Positions 1 through 10,847 are shown, counted from the first letter of the stretch. The stretch is DNA of 64,000 nt from Meghimatium bilineatum (GCA_034231615.1 CM067311.1:10061212-10125211); one strand, 5' to 3'. Translations and numbers: made by a program. Notes: generated by a model from the sequence alone, not told the origin.

Positions 1-433
1 TTCAATTGGTGGCCCGCGGATCATTGCTAAAACAGTGAAATAAAGTTATAAAAATGTATAAAATCATTCAATGTGTTTTTTATAAATCTTGCCTGTGATG
101 ATCCCAATTTTATACATTTTGGCCTCCGAGTTAATATAGTTGAATAGCCCTGCACTACAGCATGATACAAATAAGCCTGTTATTCCTTATACATACTGTG
201 GAAAACTCTTTGTGGCTCAGGGTGATTTGTGAGTCAAACATCCATCGTCGCCATGGATTGTAGCTATATTCTTTATAGTACACCAATACAACTATCATCT
301 GGAAAGATGGAAAAGGTACCTACTGTCTTACATCATCAGTATACTTCTTCTTATTCGCAGTTTGACAAGTCTACACAGCAATTCAGGTTTTCTTAATGTA
401 TGCTACTGTATTTGACAGCTTCTCCGTGCTCCA
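1..433. other. AT-rich stretch, nothing recognised
   Basis: No ORF, repeat or motif that I can support. It is ordinary AT-rich sequence leading into the 36-bp repeat. Confidence 0.5.
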
Positions 434-597
434 AAAATCCCTGGTGCTTATCCTTATTGATCTCAGAGTATGAACCCTGGTGCTTATCCTTATCAATATC
501 AGGGCATGAACCCTGTTTCTTATCCTTATCTTTCTCAGAGCATAAACCCTGGAACTTATCCTTATCTTTCTCAGACCATGAACCCTGGTGCTTATCT
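434..597 (+). repeat. 36-bp tandem repeat with coding-like 12-residue unit
   Basis: About 4.5 copies of a 36-bp unit. In the frame starting at 470 each unit reads like MNPGAYPYQYQG, MNPVSYPYLSQS or INPGTYPYLSQT, with changes that keep the Pro/Tyr/Gln character. The first unit (434-469) carries an in-frame TGA and the frame ends at 652. The Tyr/Pro-rich peptide resembles low-complexity secreted or structural proteins, but no family is identified. It could be an exon relic or a minisatellite that happens to be open because 36 is a multiple of 3. Confidence 0.6.
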
Positions 598-849
598 TCC
601 AGTGGTTTTGTTATCCATAGTTCTTTTTTGTATTAATGCAAGACATGGATGATAAGTGAACCCTAACTTAGACCACTTGGTTGGTGGTGTGAGTGATGTA
701 ATAACCACTACACTACTGCATCTATCAATGGTAGTGTAGCAATACATATAACTACAACACGTTTCACCAGCTTTGCCCAATTTTAAAATCATGTATCTAA
801 GCAAATATATAACACATTTAATTAAAGTTTTGTGTGAGAATTGAAAATG

Positions 850-1112
850 GTGTGGACCCTATGAGCTAATTTTTGTCCATAAAATTGCAATCATTAGTTT
901 CAATTTTCGCTTACTTGCGATATAGATTAAAGGTCTACTTGTCACCACACATCTCACATTAAAAAAATTAAGATTTTTACTATCAATTATCTGACATCAT
1001 TTACACATAATTTATTTATCATATATGTGGCATTATTTAAGCATGAAATGTGACAGTTTTGTACTCTCGAACACAAGACAGACAAGGTTTAAGGTTGTAT
1101 CTGGTGTAATGC
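850..1112 (+). repeat. Unclassified interspersed repeat U1 (uninterrupted copy)
   Basis: The reverse complement of this segment matches 26523-26584 plus 27339-27470 in order, including the stretch around TGTGAGATGTGTGGTGACAA and the end around TCGAACACAAGACAGACAAG. The second copy is split by an RTE insertion, so this one acts as the empty-site reference. No coding capacity or terminal repeats were seen. Confidence 0.6.
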
Positions 1113-1656
1113 CTGAAGTAGTAAAGCTTCTTTTCTCTAGACAATAATTAGTATGCCAACAAAGATCAAATGATTTCATTTGTGCATAAAAACAGGACGT
1201 GATGCACAAATATAAAGTATAAATTTGTAGGGTCTAACCAAAAATGACATTGTATGCACAAATAAATTAGACGGTTGCTAAGATAATTACATTTATTTTA
1301 GGGCAAAGCTAGTGAAACGTACCATAGTTTATTAGTGCCTTTTAATATTTAGCCACTGTGTTTTTATTAAATTCTTGTATATAGTGGTTGATTTTTTTCC
1401 TCCTAATCTAGAACTGTTGATACAGCTGATGCTGACTTGAATGGCAAGATCAAGTTTCTTGTGTCTCTGGGGCTCCTGCAGTTCCAAACCTGCTAATGAA
1501 TTTGAATATAGTGTGGAAGTTCATAATAAGAAAATGTTACGTTTGAGATAATGGTTAATTTTCTTGAGTGGTTGTGTTAAGTAATAATGAAAGTAATAAT
1601 GAATACATAAATAATTTGTAGCATATTCTATTCAGAAAGTAGCCATCAACTCAGCA
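1113..1656. other. AT-rich stretch, nothing recognised
   Basis: No supported gene or repeat in this segment. Confidence 0.4.
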
Positions 1657-1816
1657 TTTTTTTGGCAACAATGATTTTTTAGGGAATATAAATATTGTCC
1701 GTAGTTTGCCATTGCTTTCTGAAAGGTCTAGATGCACAATTGCCTGCACTGGTATTCGAACCCAGCGACTTGGCGATCACAGAAACGCTCTGTACTACGC
1801 AGCCACAGAGCCGGAT
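1657..1816 (-). mobile_element. tRNA-derived SINE-D, copy 1
   Basis: On the minus strand this begins with a tRNA-like head. A B-box-like GGTTCGAATACC lies at about 1752-1763 and an A-box-like region lies nearer 1790-1810. The body follows and the 3' end is A-rich (T-run on the plus strand near 1658). Two other copies at 50832-50995 and 54503-54655 share head, body and tail in the same orientation. The head is SINE-like and too diverged to be a working tRNA. Confidence 0.7.
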
Positions 1817-1977
1817 GTTATACATATAGGACTACATATTGTTCCATGGCAAATGGTGTTATCTTTCTGGTGCATTGCAATATCAGCTTTCCCAATAGTC
1901 TATTGCCACAACTGGAAACTCTAGAGTTCCCTTTGAATGTAACTTAGCTTGCTAGGGCAGACAGTGGTCTTACTTAA

Positions 1978-2112
1978 ATTCTTCTGTGTTCATTCTCAGA
2001 CTTCCACTGGATCTCCCTTGTAGCAGGACAATGGTCCTACTAGATTTCCTGCTGGATGTAGTCCAGAGAATGGAAATGCATTGTGTCTATGTTTTGTTTG
2101 CACCAATGGTAC
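1978..2112 (-). mobile_element. SINE-A, copy 1
   Basis: Minus-strand copy of the commonest short interspersed element here. Its consensus order is GAAGACGGATGTGTCGGGCC, GCGCAAATAAAA, CGACACAACGCATTTCC, TCTGGACTACATCCTGCTGG, a TAGTAGGACCATTGTCCTGC segment, GAGATCCAGCGGGAGTTTGA, then a GAA tail. This copy shows the second half well and has a decayed core. No internal pol III boxes are obvious. Confidence 0.75.
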
Positions 2113-2157
2113 AATACAAATATTTAGTAGAAGGTCATTATATTTCTGTGTATGTGT

Positions 2158-2330
2158 GGCCAGGGGTAGACCTAGAGTACGCTAGAAAGCCAACATCAAA
2201 GAGACATTACACGAACACCAAATAACATTATCCGAAGCTGCCAAAAAAGCGAGAACAAGAACACTGTATCTCTCTCGACACCCGTAAAGGGTAAAAGAGG
2301 AAGGAAAGAAGAAGAAGACGTATGTGTGCA
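2158..2330 (+). mobile_element. LINE C-terminal fragment, family 3
   Basis: The DNA matches 55424-55600 closely (the ARGRPRVRWIDNIKETLHEH to TLYLDTRKG portion), with frameshifts and extra bases near 2270. It is the basic tail of a non-LTR endonuclease/reverse transcriptase polyprotein, 5'-truncated and dead. Confidence 0.75.
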
Positions 2331-2342
2331 CACACATACCTA

Positions 2343-2375
2343 TATTATACAGTAGAATCTAGCTACATTTACAAT
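2343..2375 (+). mobile_element. Possible end of a mariner/pogo-like MITE
   Basis: TA followed by CAGTAGAATCTAGCTACA resembles the terminal sequence of the two TA-flanked MITEs at 3209 and 4350. No partner end was found, so this is at most a truncated copy. Confidence 0.3.
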
Positions 2376-2504
2376 TATTGTAATAAGAATGTGATTTTTC
2401 GATATATTAAAATATTTAAATTTAATTTTCTTTATCATAAATAGAAATTGAAAATAACAATAAACTCAAGAAGAAACAAAAATGAGTGTGTATTAATTGC
2501 AATT

Positions 2505-2849
2505 TGAAGGTGAGGAGTTTTAGAAGCACGCAATCTTTTGTTTGAGGAAATGAACCAATTTGAATGTGAGAAGGTGAGGAGTTTTAGAAGCACGCAATCT
2601 TTTGTTTGAGGAAATGAACCAATTTTAATGTGAGGAGTTTTAGAAGCACGCAATCTTTTGTTTGAGGAAATGAACCAATTTGAATGTGAGGAATTTTAGA
2701 AGCACGCAATCTTTTGTTTGAGGAAATGAACCAATTTGAATGTGAGGAATTTTAGAAGCACGCAATCTTTTGTTTGAGGAAATGAACCAATTTGAATGTG
2801 AGGAATTTTAGAAGCACGCAATTTTTTGTTTGAGGAAATGAACCAATTG
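2505..2849. repeat. 56-bp minisatellite, about 6 copies
   Basis: The unit contains TTTTAGAAGCACGCAATC and TTTGAGGAAATGAACCAATT. Copies differ at GGAGTTTT versus GGAATTTT, and copy 2 has a short internal insertion. The period is not a multiple of 3. ORFs read through it are chance. Confidence 0.9.
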
Positions 2850-3208
2850 AAAGATGATATTAATAAAAAAATTAATATTAAAACTAGATCTAAATGAAAT
2901 AATAGGTTCCATGTTCCAAGACATAATTGACAACCAAAAATGTAAACTACTACATCTGTATAAGCTAATGACAGTAACTCCTTGTGACTAATACAGAAAT
3001 ATCAACAAGCTAAAGGCACTAACATAGAGAAATAATTAAAAAAGTTAAAGAAATGAACTACTGCACTGATTATTCTGATTGTAGCAAAGACAAAATTACC
3101 ACAGAACAATTATTTGAAAAATGAAAAGTTTCCAGTATATAACATCAGCATATCTCCAGAAAATTATATCTGAAGTGTCTGATTCATTGAGGAATGTAAA
3201 ATATGGTA

Positions 3209-3385
3209 CATTCTAATCCCTGTATAGCAAAGTCTTTAATAATAAATTTTCCCAATATATAGCAACAGTTTTCTGAATCCATAATTATATTTATTCTTTA
3301 TTGTTTATGCTGTATAAAGCGAATTTCTGGTATTACGTACATATTTTATCAGCCCGGACCAAGTAGCTATAATGGGATTCCACAG
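3209..3385 (+). mobile_element. TA-flanked mariner/pogo-like MITE, copy 1
   Basis: 177 bp flanked by TA (3207-3208 and 3386-3387). The ends are CATTCTAATCCCTGTATAGC and, read from the other side, CTGTGGAATCCCATTATAGC. The interior matches 4350-4524 along its whole length. TA duplication with CAGT-type ends is the signature of the Tc1/mariner/pogo superfamily. It is non-autonomous. Confidence 0.7.
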
Positions 3386-3405
3386 TACATATTTTACTGT
3401 CATCA

Positions 3406-3724
3406 TCATCAAGTGCCATGCTGAATGGCATTGGTGATCATATTTCTCCATGTACATCGATCTCTCATATATGTCGTCATCTCTGTTGGTGTTGTCAATC
3501 GAAGCCATTTAGTCAAACTGTCCAATATCTTTTCTCTGGGTCTTCCCCTTGATATTTTCCCTTCTATCTTTCCTGTTGTCACTATATTCTCAATTCCTCC
3601 TCTTCTCATTATGTGCACAATAAATGTTGACTGTCTTTTTCTTATAGGCCTATTATCAATAATGTATCTTTTCACATCCATCCTTCTAAGACATACTTCA
3701 TTAGTAATCTTTACTAATGTGTTA
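3406..3724 (-). mobile_element. RTE-like LINE tail, family 1, with 13-bp TSD
   Basis: The minus strand encodes a LINE C-terminus including IRKRQSTFIVHIMRR, TGKIEGKISRGRPREKILDS and WRNMITNAIQHGT, followed by a TGATGATGA tail. TTTACTGTCATCA occurs at 3393-3405 and 3725-3737, a probable 13-bp TSD partly overlapping the tail. The element is 5'-truncated, as expected for target-primed reverse transcription. Confidence 0.75.
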
Positions 3725-3797
3725 TTTACTGTCATCAGTGCCATGTAAATATTAGCTCAATGAGAAATGTTTTCTTTGAATATACTCACAGTGACTC

Positions 3798-3985
3798 ATG
3801 GAGGTCAAGGGAAGAAGAGACAAAGGAAGACACAGAGAGACATTTCTGGATGGGTTGTCACTGTGGCACAAAAAGAAGTCACCACCTGAAATTATTGACA
3901 AAACAAGAAATATGATAGTAGCGCAGAAGCATGATCACCTACACAACTCGACATGGCATTTGAGTGCTTGTTTGCAATCATTTTC
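3798..3985 (+). mobile_element. RTE-like LINE tail, family 1 relative
   Basis: The reading frame contains GRRDKGRHRETFLDGLSLWH, closely matching the tail at 12590-12720 (TFLDGLSLCH). It then degenerates near HDHLHNSTWH. A short fragment of an endonuclease/RT polyprotein. Confidence 0.65.
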
Positions 3986-4014
3986 AACACTTACACTTAC
4001 TTATCTGATTCCCA

Positions 4015-4250
4015 GGGTTGCGAGCTTTCACTCTTTCTTCTCTGTGCCAGATGGTGGTAGGTGCGTGTCTTCTTCAGCTGTGTTGTGTTTGTATAAATGG
4101 TGTTAGTGATGGAGGGTTTTGGTGGTAACAGTTGCTATCGTAGATCTTGTAGTTCAGGGCATTCTCTTAGGTGGTGTTTTATTGTGTTTCCTCCTCTTGT
4201 CTATTACAATATGGTTTAGAGTCTGCGGTCATTTTTTGTAGGTTTTGTGA
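4015..4250 (-). mobile_element. LINE C-terminal fragment, family 8 (RNase H-type element)
   Basis: The minus strand shows, across a frameshift, CNRQEEET followed by a HLRECPELQDL-like stretch. This is the Cys/Glu-rich C-terminal motif common in I/jockey-type LINEs with an RNase H domain. It is short and decayed. Confidence 0.5.
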
Positions 4251-4349
4251 AGTTGTACATGATATTCACAACCTAAATATTGTCATTTGTTCTTTGCAGT
4301 GTAGTCTATTTGTGCTCTTGTGTGGATTTGGGTGAGACACATCAGCATA

Positions 4350-4524
4350 CAGTGGAATCCTTCTATAGCACATTTTTTTAATAACATATTTTCCTATATA
4401 ACAACACTTTTCAAAATCCCCTATTATATTTATTCTATATTGTTTGTACTGTATATAACACATTTCTGTTATTACATACATATTGTATCTGTCCAGACAA
4501 AGTTGTTAAAACGGGATTTCAATG
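4350..4524 (+). mobile_element. TA-flanked mariner/pogo-like MITE, copy 2
   Basis: 175 bp between TA dinucleotides (4348-4349 and 4525-4526). The left end is CAGTGGAATCCTTCTATAGC; the right end read inward is CATTGAAATCCCGTTTTAAC. Internal sequence is colinear with copy 1. Short ORFs across it are chance. Confidence 0.75.
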
Positions 4525-4557
4525 TATAATACTCTTCTTTTGTAAAGTCGTATATCC

Positions 4558-4700
4558 AAAGAAGACGGATGTGTTAGGCCATTGACGCAAATAAAATGGT
4601 GACACAACACATTTCTATTTTCTGGACTACATCCTGCTAGAAATCTAGTTGGACCATTGTCCTGCTACAAGAGAGATCCAGCGGGAGTTTAAGAATGAAC
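4558..4700 (+). mobile_element. SINE-A, copy 2
   Basis: Near full-length plus-strand copy from AAGACGGATGTGTTAGGCC to GAGTTTAAGAATGAAC. It abuts a minus-strand SINE-B whose GAA tail faces it at 4701, making a tail-to-tail pair. Confidence 0.8.
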
Positions 4701-4976
4701 ATCTTCTTCTGCGTTCATTCTCAAACTCCTGCAGATTAGCAGAATGTAGTCCGCAGAACGGAATGTGTTGTGTCATGGTTTACAGCATTGCTGTGATATC
4801 TGCGCCTTTCGGCCTGACACATCCGACTTCAGCATGGCTTTGGGTCATTGACCCTATATGGGATGGGACAGCCAACTATATCCCATAACCTCCTTAGTCG
4901 CCTTTTTCGACATGCGTGAAAGATAAACAGTGTTGCTCTTCTTTGCTTCCCTTTCGGGCCTTGGCAACACACGGGG
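4701..4976 (-). mobile_element. SINE-B, copy 1
   Basis: Minus-strand, about 275 bp. Read in sense: a head with TGTTGCCAAGGCCCGAAAGG, a central motif around GGCGACTAAGGAGGTTATGG, GGTCAATGACCCAAAGCC, then the core GAAGTCGGATGTGTCAGGCC shared with SINE-A, and a 3' end in GAACGCAGAAGAAG. The GAA-type tail suggests retroposition. Confidence 0.8.
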
Positions 4977-5354
4977 GAACGCACCACCTGTATAATCAAG
5001 GGACAGAGTGTGAAATGTAAATAAGGGTCTATAAGTGTTTACAAGTTTACATATTTGGAATTTTGATTCATTTTACTATGAATCCATGCTAGGCATTAAT
5101 TCTTGCATTTGTTGTGTTATACATTGCGTGTCGTGCAGGCAAGGGAGAAAACTAATATGGCAACCCGGGTACTGCCTGTGGTTCCGTAACGTTCATTTAG
5201 TTGTACAATAATGCTGTGGTGACAATTCATCCTCCTGGAAATGGCCAGCGAGCTCATTTCGGTCTCCAGCATACTAATGGCTTGTGGGTGGTCGTTTTAA
5301 GATAGTCGTGACATTTCAAGCACATGTACTGAGTGTTTTGTCTCAATGGCCTTT
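4977..5354. other. Unassigned intergenic sequence
   Basis: No supported gene. The last part may be diverged 3' body of the SINE-E copy that follows on the minus strand. Confidence 0.3.
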
Positions 5355-5495
5355 TTATAGTGAGCACACTGTGACAACTTTCGTTACTGCATGTTTTCCT
5401 GTGAAGGAGTGCAGGAAGGCTTTCTATGGGCTGTGGAAATAAAGACTGCTTTGCCATAACAGACGACACGACATGTACAGGAAGGATTTCGACAA
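5355..5495 (-). mobile_element. SINE-E body, copy 1 (5'-incomplete)
   Basis: The reverse complement matches 31076-31180 of the tRNA-headed SINE-E, including CTTTATTTCCACAGCC and GGAAAACATGCAGTAACGAA. The tRNA-like head is not recognisable here. Confidence 0.6.
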
Positions 5496-6094
5496 CGCCT
5501 ACCCATTTTCAGGATCAAAGCTGCTGGGAATCGTGTTGCACGTATAATTTTCATTGTTTTCGTGTATTCTGTACACAAACCTGAGTGTTGACTTATGCAC
5601 GTTTCATCCCTGTATCCATTCGCTCACTACCTTATGACAAACACTGGGAAAATTATCACTTTTCCTAGCGTGCTGTAATAGTGGGGCGTTTTTAATGTGC
5701 TTCAGTATATATCGCAGTAGAACGCTGTGTGTAGGCGTATGGGATGAAGCACCCATATGACCCTGATGGACTATGAGTTTATGGACGGATTAAACTTCAT
5801 TTTGAGCCAGCTATCCGCCTATTACCGGGCTCATATCTGCCAACGGTCACATTCTTGATTAAAAACTGGCTTCGCGGGACATTCCCATAATGTTCCTTAT
5901 AGAAGAAATTAATAATATATATTTAGAAATAAATTATTTTCGTTATTTTGCGGTTCGATAAATCATTTAAATTCTGCACTTTAATTTATCTTGTGCCCGT
6001 CTTGCACGATCAATTTTTAAATTTTCTTTTTCAGTTATGCCTATTTCATCTTTTGAAAATTGAACATGTAGGAAAGAAATAGTCCTAGATGTGC
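5496..6094. other. Unassigned intergenic sequence
   Basis: No supported feature in about 600 bp. Confidence 0.4.
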
Positions 6095-6490
6095 ATGTAT
6101 ATAACATATGGATGCGAGTCTTGGACAATAAACTGGAAAGTGGAAAATTACAGGCAATAGAAATGTGGTTCTATTGAGGAATGCTGAGAATACCATGAAC
6201 TGCCAATAAAACTAATGTGGAGGTGTTGAAAGAGTCAAATGCGAAACGGACCTTAATTAAGAATATAAGAAGAAGACAATCTTCATTTTTTGGCCACTTC
6301 AGGAGCTTTGGAGAACATAGTCACAACAGGCAAGATTTAACGCAACAACGACAGAGGACGACAACGTGAGAAAATATTAGTTTGACAACCTGGCACGTCA
6401 GGAAAACAACAACGATCTTGATGCATAATGCTGGAGATGGAGAGCCATGGTCGCCTACGCCAGTGGCATGGCACCTAATGATGATACAGA
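6095..6490 (+). mobile_element. RTE-like LINE tail, family 1
   Basis: Frameshifted plus-strand fragment with YGCESWTIN, RNGP.LRI, ENIVTTGKI and DRGRQREKIL, ending in a LRQWHGT-like stretch and ATGATGATA. The order is the same as in the copies at 20436 and 41079. Non-functional. Confidence 0.75.
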
Positions 6491-6782
6491 AGCATATGTT
6501 GACCACTACTTTTTCAATAATGAAAAGGTATATGCACTAATGTATCATTGGTTGCTATTTACGTCTAAAATATCAAATGGCTTGAATGCGGAAAACTGAT
6601 AGAATTGGGGGGCGTTACAACATTTATGTCTTGTAAAGTGGGCAGTGGTCCGAAAAAAGTTTATTAACCTATGATCTAAATCATCTATAGTCAGAGGGTT
6701 GAGATAAACTTCTGTGTTTACTCTGGAATAACCTCGTTGGTTATTCATTCTGATTGTATCCATTGGCGCATAGGCCGTATAC

Positions 6783-6870
6783 AGTAAAACCCCGGTTTTC
6801 GTCGATAATACGTCCGTGAACAATCGGTGAAATCCGAAACAAACGAAAACCGAGGCAATTATTTCCATAT
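6783..6870 (+). mobile_element. Partial pogo-like MITE
   Basis: TA followed by CAGTAAAACCCCGGTTTTCG, then CGAAAACCGAGGCAATTA in inverted relation within about 90 bp. CAGTRAAACCCCGG-type ends are typical of pogo/Tc1-like terminal repeats. A second TA boundary is not clear. Confidence 0.45.
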
Positions 6871-6959
6871 GAATCAATGTAAATCCAATTGATTCGTTGG
6901 TCTCTCCCATCTTCACATTACAGAAAGATAATGACATGTGAGATGAAATGGTTGTGGAA

Positions 6960-7215
6960 AGCTGCAGTGGTCATCAGGCTTGATAGATTGCGAAATGAAG
7001 ACATCAGAGAAATAATAGGTATAACACCTTGCACATAGATAGGCAGCAGATCAAGTGGTTCGGTCACATTCTGAGAATGCATCAAGACAAGTTACCTGAA
7101 TAGGAATATAACCAAATTAGATCATGGTACAAAGTCAGAGGAAGACATCGAAAATGATGGTAGGAAACGTCAGGGACATCTTGAACAAACACGGTCATAG
7201 CACAGTCGAGGCCAC
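6960..7215 (+). mobile_element. LINE fragment, family 2
   Basis: The plus strand shows DRLRNEDIREIIGI, RQQIKWFGHILRM and VRGRHRKW in order across frameshifts. This is the finger-to-tail region of family 2. Confidence 0.65.
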
Positions 7216-7654
7216 ACATATGGTATTTGAACACAAGCTCAAGCTCAAATCACCACTACGCTTAACGGCAAGAGTGGTTAACAAACAACAAGGGGATAGA
7301 CAATTGATAATAGATAATATACTCCTGAAATGACGCCATTTGTAACCTGAAATGTATCTGACAGCTTCCCGTCGCTTAGTACACGGGCCATCATGCCCCA
7401 TCGTGAAGCTGCTGGATGATGTTGATAAATTGATCGGGCAAACCAATTTAATTTTCCCATTTATTTTACAGTCTATTTCTGTTGACACAATGTCATAGGT
7501 TTTTGTTAAACCTATAAAATAGGTTTTGTTTGTTAAACTAATGAAAGTCACGTAGAAGCATTGCTATTTTTGACTTTACTGCTGAAGTTGTTGAGTTGAA
7601 AATTTCGAACTGCGCTAAAGCCACACTGACTCTTTGGAGGCAGATCTTGTCTTA

Positions 7655-8245
7655 GATGGTTATTTAGGCGATTGATGAGGACTTGGCAAGCATTTTGCCA
7701 TCAATCGACAGGAGATAGAATCCCCTGTGGTTATCACAAGACTGGAGTTTGTACTTGTAATGGTGGACAATAGTAGCATCTCTCATTTCTTGTGGAACAA
7801 GTTCTTGTGTCCATATTGAGTGGAACAGATCGGCTAGTTTCTGCATCATAATGGAACGTCATGCCTTGACGGCTTCTGCCGGCAATGAGTCAGCCCTATT
7901 TGCTTTTCCATTATTCCATTGGACGGTTGGTGCTTTCATAACTTCATCCAAGTTGGTTGGGATGTCGAGCTTGCTGTTTACGTGAACTTGTGGCATTCGT
8001 GTTATAGCTTTATTTCGTACATTAGACGGTTGATTAAAGACAGCCTGGAAGTGCTCTGTCCAACATTTTAATATCCGAGACTTTTATGTTAGCAGCTTGA
8101 TGACACTGACACCCAAAATTGACAACAGGTTGAAGTATTGTGGACCGCACACCGCCCGTAGGGCATCGTATAGGTGCTTGCAATCATTCCTGTCAGCACA
8201 GGTCTAGATCTCATCTACTGTATTGCTGTACCATGTATCTTGCAT
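7655..8245 (-). mobile_element. LINE reverse transcriptase N-terminal part, family 5
   Basis: The minus strand reads the linker and first RT blocks of a non-LTR element: MQDTWYSNTVDEI, ADRNDCKHLYDAL, WTEHFQAVFNQPSN, KLADLFHSIWTQELVPQEMR and DNHRGFYLLSIDGKMLA (the last corresponds to the N.R.ISLL.I.GK block). In-frame stops and frameshifts mark it as a pseudogene. The downstream YADD box is absent. Confidence 0.8.
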
Positions 8246-8429
8246 ATTCCATTTTCTCCACATAATGTTGAAGAAAAGTGTTTTTTTTATGTTGAAAATT
8301 GGTCGTTTTTATGGGTAATATAAGCATAATGTTTTCGGCATAGTAGGATCTTGATTTACTCACCATTTCCAACAAACAAGCCATGGTTATTACGAATGTT
8401 GTACAGTAGGCTTTCAGCGGTAGACGTAC

Positions 8430-8585
8430 ATAAAGTATGTCTGATGGCAACTCATGCATCTCTCTATATCCACACTTCAAAGGCAAGAATTCTGTATGTT
8501 CATTATCCACGATTCTAAGTTATACATTAATGTACAATTGATGTAGTATTTTATAATAGCTATTTTAGTTTGTAATTCTGCTCTA
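8430..8585 (-). mobile_element. Decayed RTE-like LINE fragment, family 1
   Basis: The reverse complement aligns by eye with 53441-53570: an ACTAAAATAGCTATTATAAA-like start, TACATTAATGTATAACT and a CCTTTGAAGTGTGGATATAG end (AFEVWI versus AFEMWVY). Much more diverged than the 26.6- and 53.4-kb copies. Confidence 0.5.
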
Positions 8586-8621
8586 AAACCAGGCACACAT
8601 ATTGTGTCAGAATCACTTTGG

Positions 8622-8880
8622 GAGCCGCGTAACGCAGTGGTTAGCGCACAATAGTGGTCCTGGGTTCATTCTCCAGATTAGGAGGAAATTTTTCTTAGAT
8701 CACAACGGTCCCAGGTCGATCCAGCGTTAAATGGGTACCGGATTAATCCGGGAAGTAAAGACTGCGAGGGAGAGGAGATGGCTACCACCCTCATTTGCAG
8801 AGCCTCTGAAATGTGAGATCGCTAACATCTCACACCCCTACGACATTTATAAATGATATGGGTTACTTTACTTTTTACTT
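8622..8880 (+). mobile_element. tRNA-derived SINE-C, copy 1
   Basis: tRNA-like head GTAACGCAGTGGTTAGCGC (A-box region) and GGGTTCATTCTCC (B-box region), then a body with CCGGATTAATCCGGGAAGTA, AAAGACTGCGAGGGAGAG and AATGTGAGATCGCTAACATC, and a TTTACTTT-rich 3' end. The copy at 51384 shares all parts. Confidence 0.8.
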
Positions 8881-10435
8881 TACTTACACATATTGAATGT
8901 GAAAAATCAGAGGAAGGCTTGCAACTCTTTTCGAGTACTGTGTTTACCAAATATAAATGAGTTTCTGTTCCTGCTTTGATGCATGATCCAGGGAAGCAAT
9001 GCTGGTGTTTTATGGAAACCGGAAATTGATTACATCTCTTTAGGATCACATTTTCGTCTAACACAATTGGAGTTTATCAATTACAAAAATATATTTTAGT
9101 TTATAACCATTAACATATAGATTTTTAGAAGTTTGTACATTTAAGGCGCATAATATATATCTAGTTTAATCTAGTCAACTATTTGGTATTCATTCAAGAA
9201 AATTGCAAAGCTCATCAGTGACTAGTAAACAGCGAAGTACTGGTAGCGAAACTTAAAATAGCCCGCGAAATCAGGCAGACAGAGCGACCAACTAGTGAAC
9301 TTGGGAGTATGTATCAGTATCGTACACCTCTTGCCATGGATAGGCAGTTAGATGTTTTACGTTGTCATGCAGGTAGGCGTTTTATTTTGATATCGTTATT
9401 TAATCATGATTGAGCATCTAGATATTCTGCTATGGACGAGGGTCTAAATTAACTTAGTGATTACTAGATTAGTCGATTGGACTCCAATCAGTGAGAATGT
9501 AGGGAAACTTAGTAGTAACTAACACTAACTAGGCCCTATTTATATATCAACATATTATAATTACTAAATTATTTCAATACTTTAAACTGAACTATTTAAT
9601 TTATAATATAATTAAGTACCTGCTGGTGCAGACGATTATGAATCTCAATCTGAGCTATTCGTAAACAAACACTGAAACACTAAACAGTGTGCAAAGTCAA
9701 GTGTGTTGATGATTTCACTGGCTTTGGTTCCGTAAAAGTTAACAGCTATTTATTTGTAATTTATTTATGGTGAGGCTTCTGTTCTAAGAATCCTTCTAAG
9801 TTCTTTTAATCACGGAGGTTATTCCAATTTGGTTATATCTGATTCTTTAACCTTAAAAAAAAGAGTGTGACAATCACAATGTTCACACTAAATCACACAC
9901 TGACACAGTGTGAGATTGACCACATCATTCATTAATTACTTACAAAGCTGCAGACGATAAATTATATTGTTGTTTAGTGGCTGTCCTTATCAAAGATATT
10001 TAATTCGGCAGAAGTTATCACATAATTCATTTAGCCTCATAAATATTTTCACACATGGAATATTTTGGTGGTCTGTGGCTGAAACAAAATATTTAAAGGG
10101 GGTTTAATAACTGCTGCTCTAGACTTGCACAATGCTGCTATGTTATTCCATGATATTTAGATATTATTTAGTGTATTAGACTGTTTTAATTGTCTAGTGT
10201 CTTCAGTTTCACTTTTTATTGTTCTCTTTTTCCAGCAATTATTCCTGTTGTTCTTAGGTCATTAAGTCAGATAATTTAGTGTGATTTACAACCTCTGGTC
10301 TGTTTTGCATGTCAATTAATAAAGAAATATTCCTCTTTCACTGCTGAACTTTCTTATCATCCACATATTTCATATTAGTTAAACTAGTGTTTGTTTGCTG
10401 TCCCTGGGGATTCTTAGGATTTATCTATACAATCT
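8881..10435. other. Unassigned AT-rich sequence
   Basis: About 1.5 kb with no recognised gene, array or transposon end. Short ORFs have no conserved motif. Confidence 0.4.
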
Positions 10436-10443
10436 GTCTATAT

Positions 10444-10737
10444 CAGTGGTTCTCAACATGTGCCATAAGCCCTACTGGGAGGGGGGGGGATATAAACTTA
10501 AAGGGTGGCGTGAAGAAACATTTTGAAATTTGGGGGTCACATATCCATCCAGGGAATCACAGGAATATAAACACTATATGATAAACTTGAATGATAAACA
10601 ATATTTTAGTGATAAGGCTTATAAAAAAAACTTTGGTGACTTGTGTAAAGACTGATCTTTTTAAGGGGGTGGGGGGCAGAAATGTTCCCCATAAAGGGGG
10701 CTATGGGCAAGGCAAAAAGAAAGGTTGAGAACCACTG
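10444..10737. mobile_element. hAT-type MITE with 8-bp TSD
   Basis: 294-bp element with inverted ends CAGTGGTTCTCAACATG and CAGTGGTTCTCAACC (read inward). GTCTATAT at 10436-10443 and GTCTAGAT at 10738-10745 form an 8-bp TSD with one mismatch. CAGNG-type ends plus an 8-bp TSD are diagnostic of hAT elements. No transposase, so non-autonomous. Confidence 0.9.
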
Positions 10738-10847
10738 GTCTAGATTATATATATCTACTTTCATTGTCATTTCTAGGTTAGGTCTACCTACACATAATAC
10801 AGGAGAAGATTTGTTATTAAACTAGGTCTATTTGGTCAAGGGTGGAA

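Noticed and set aside
1752-1763. B-box GGTTCGAATACC and similar sites at 8670, 31020, 33293, 50930 as functional tRNA genes
   Set aside because: Acceptor and anticodon stems cannot be folded from the surrounding sequence, and each lies in a repeated SINE with a non-tRNA body.
6545-6937. 130-codon minus-strand ORF
   Set aside because: It runs through the pogo-like MITE end at 6783-6870 and has no recognisable domain.
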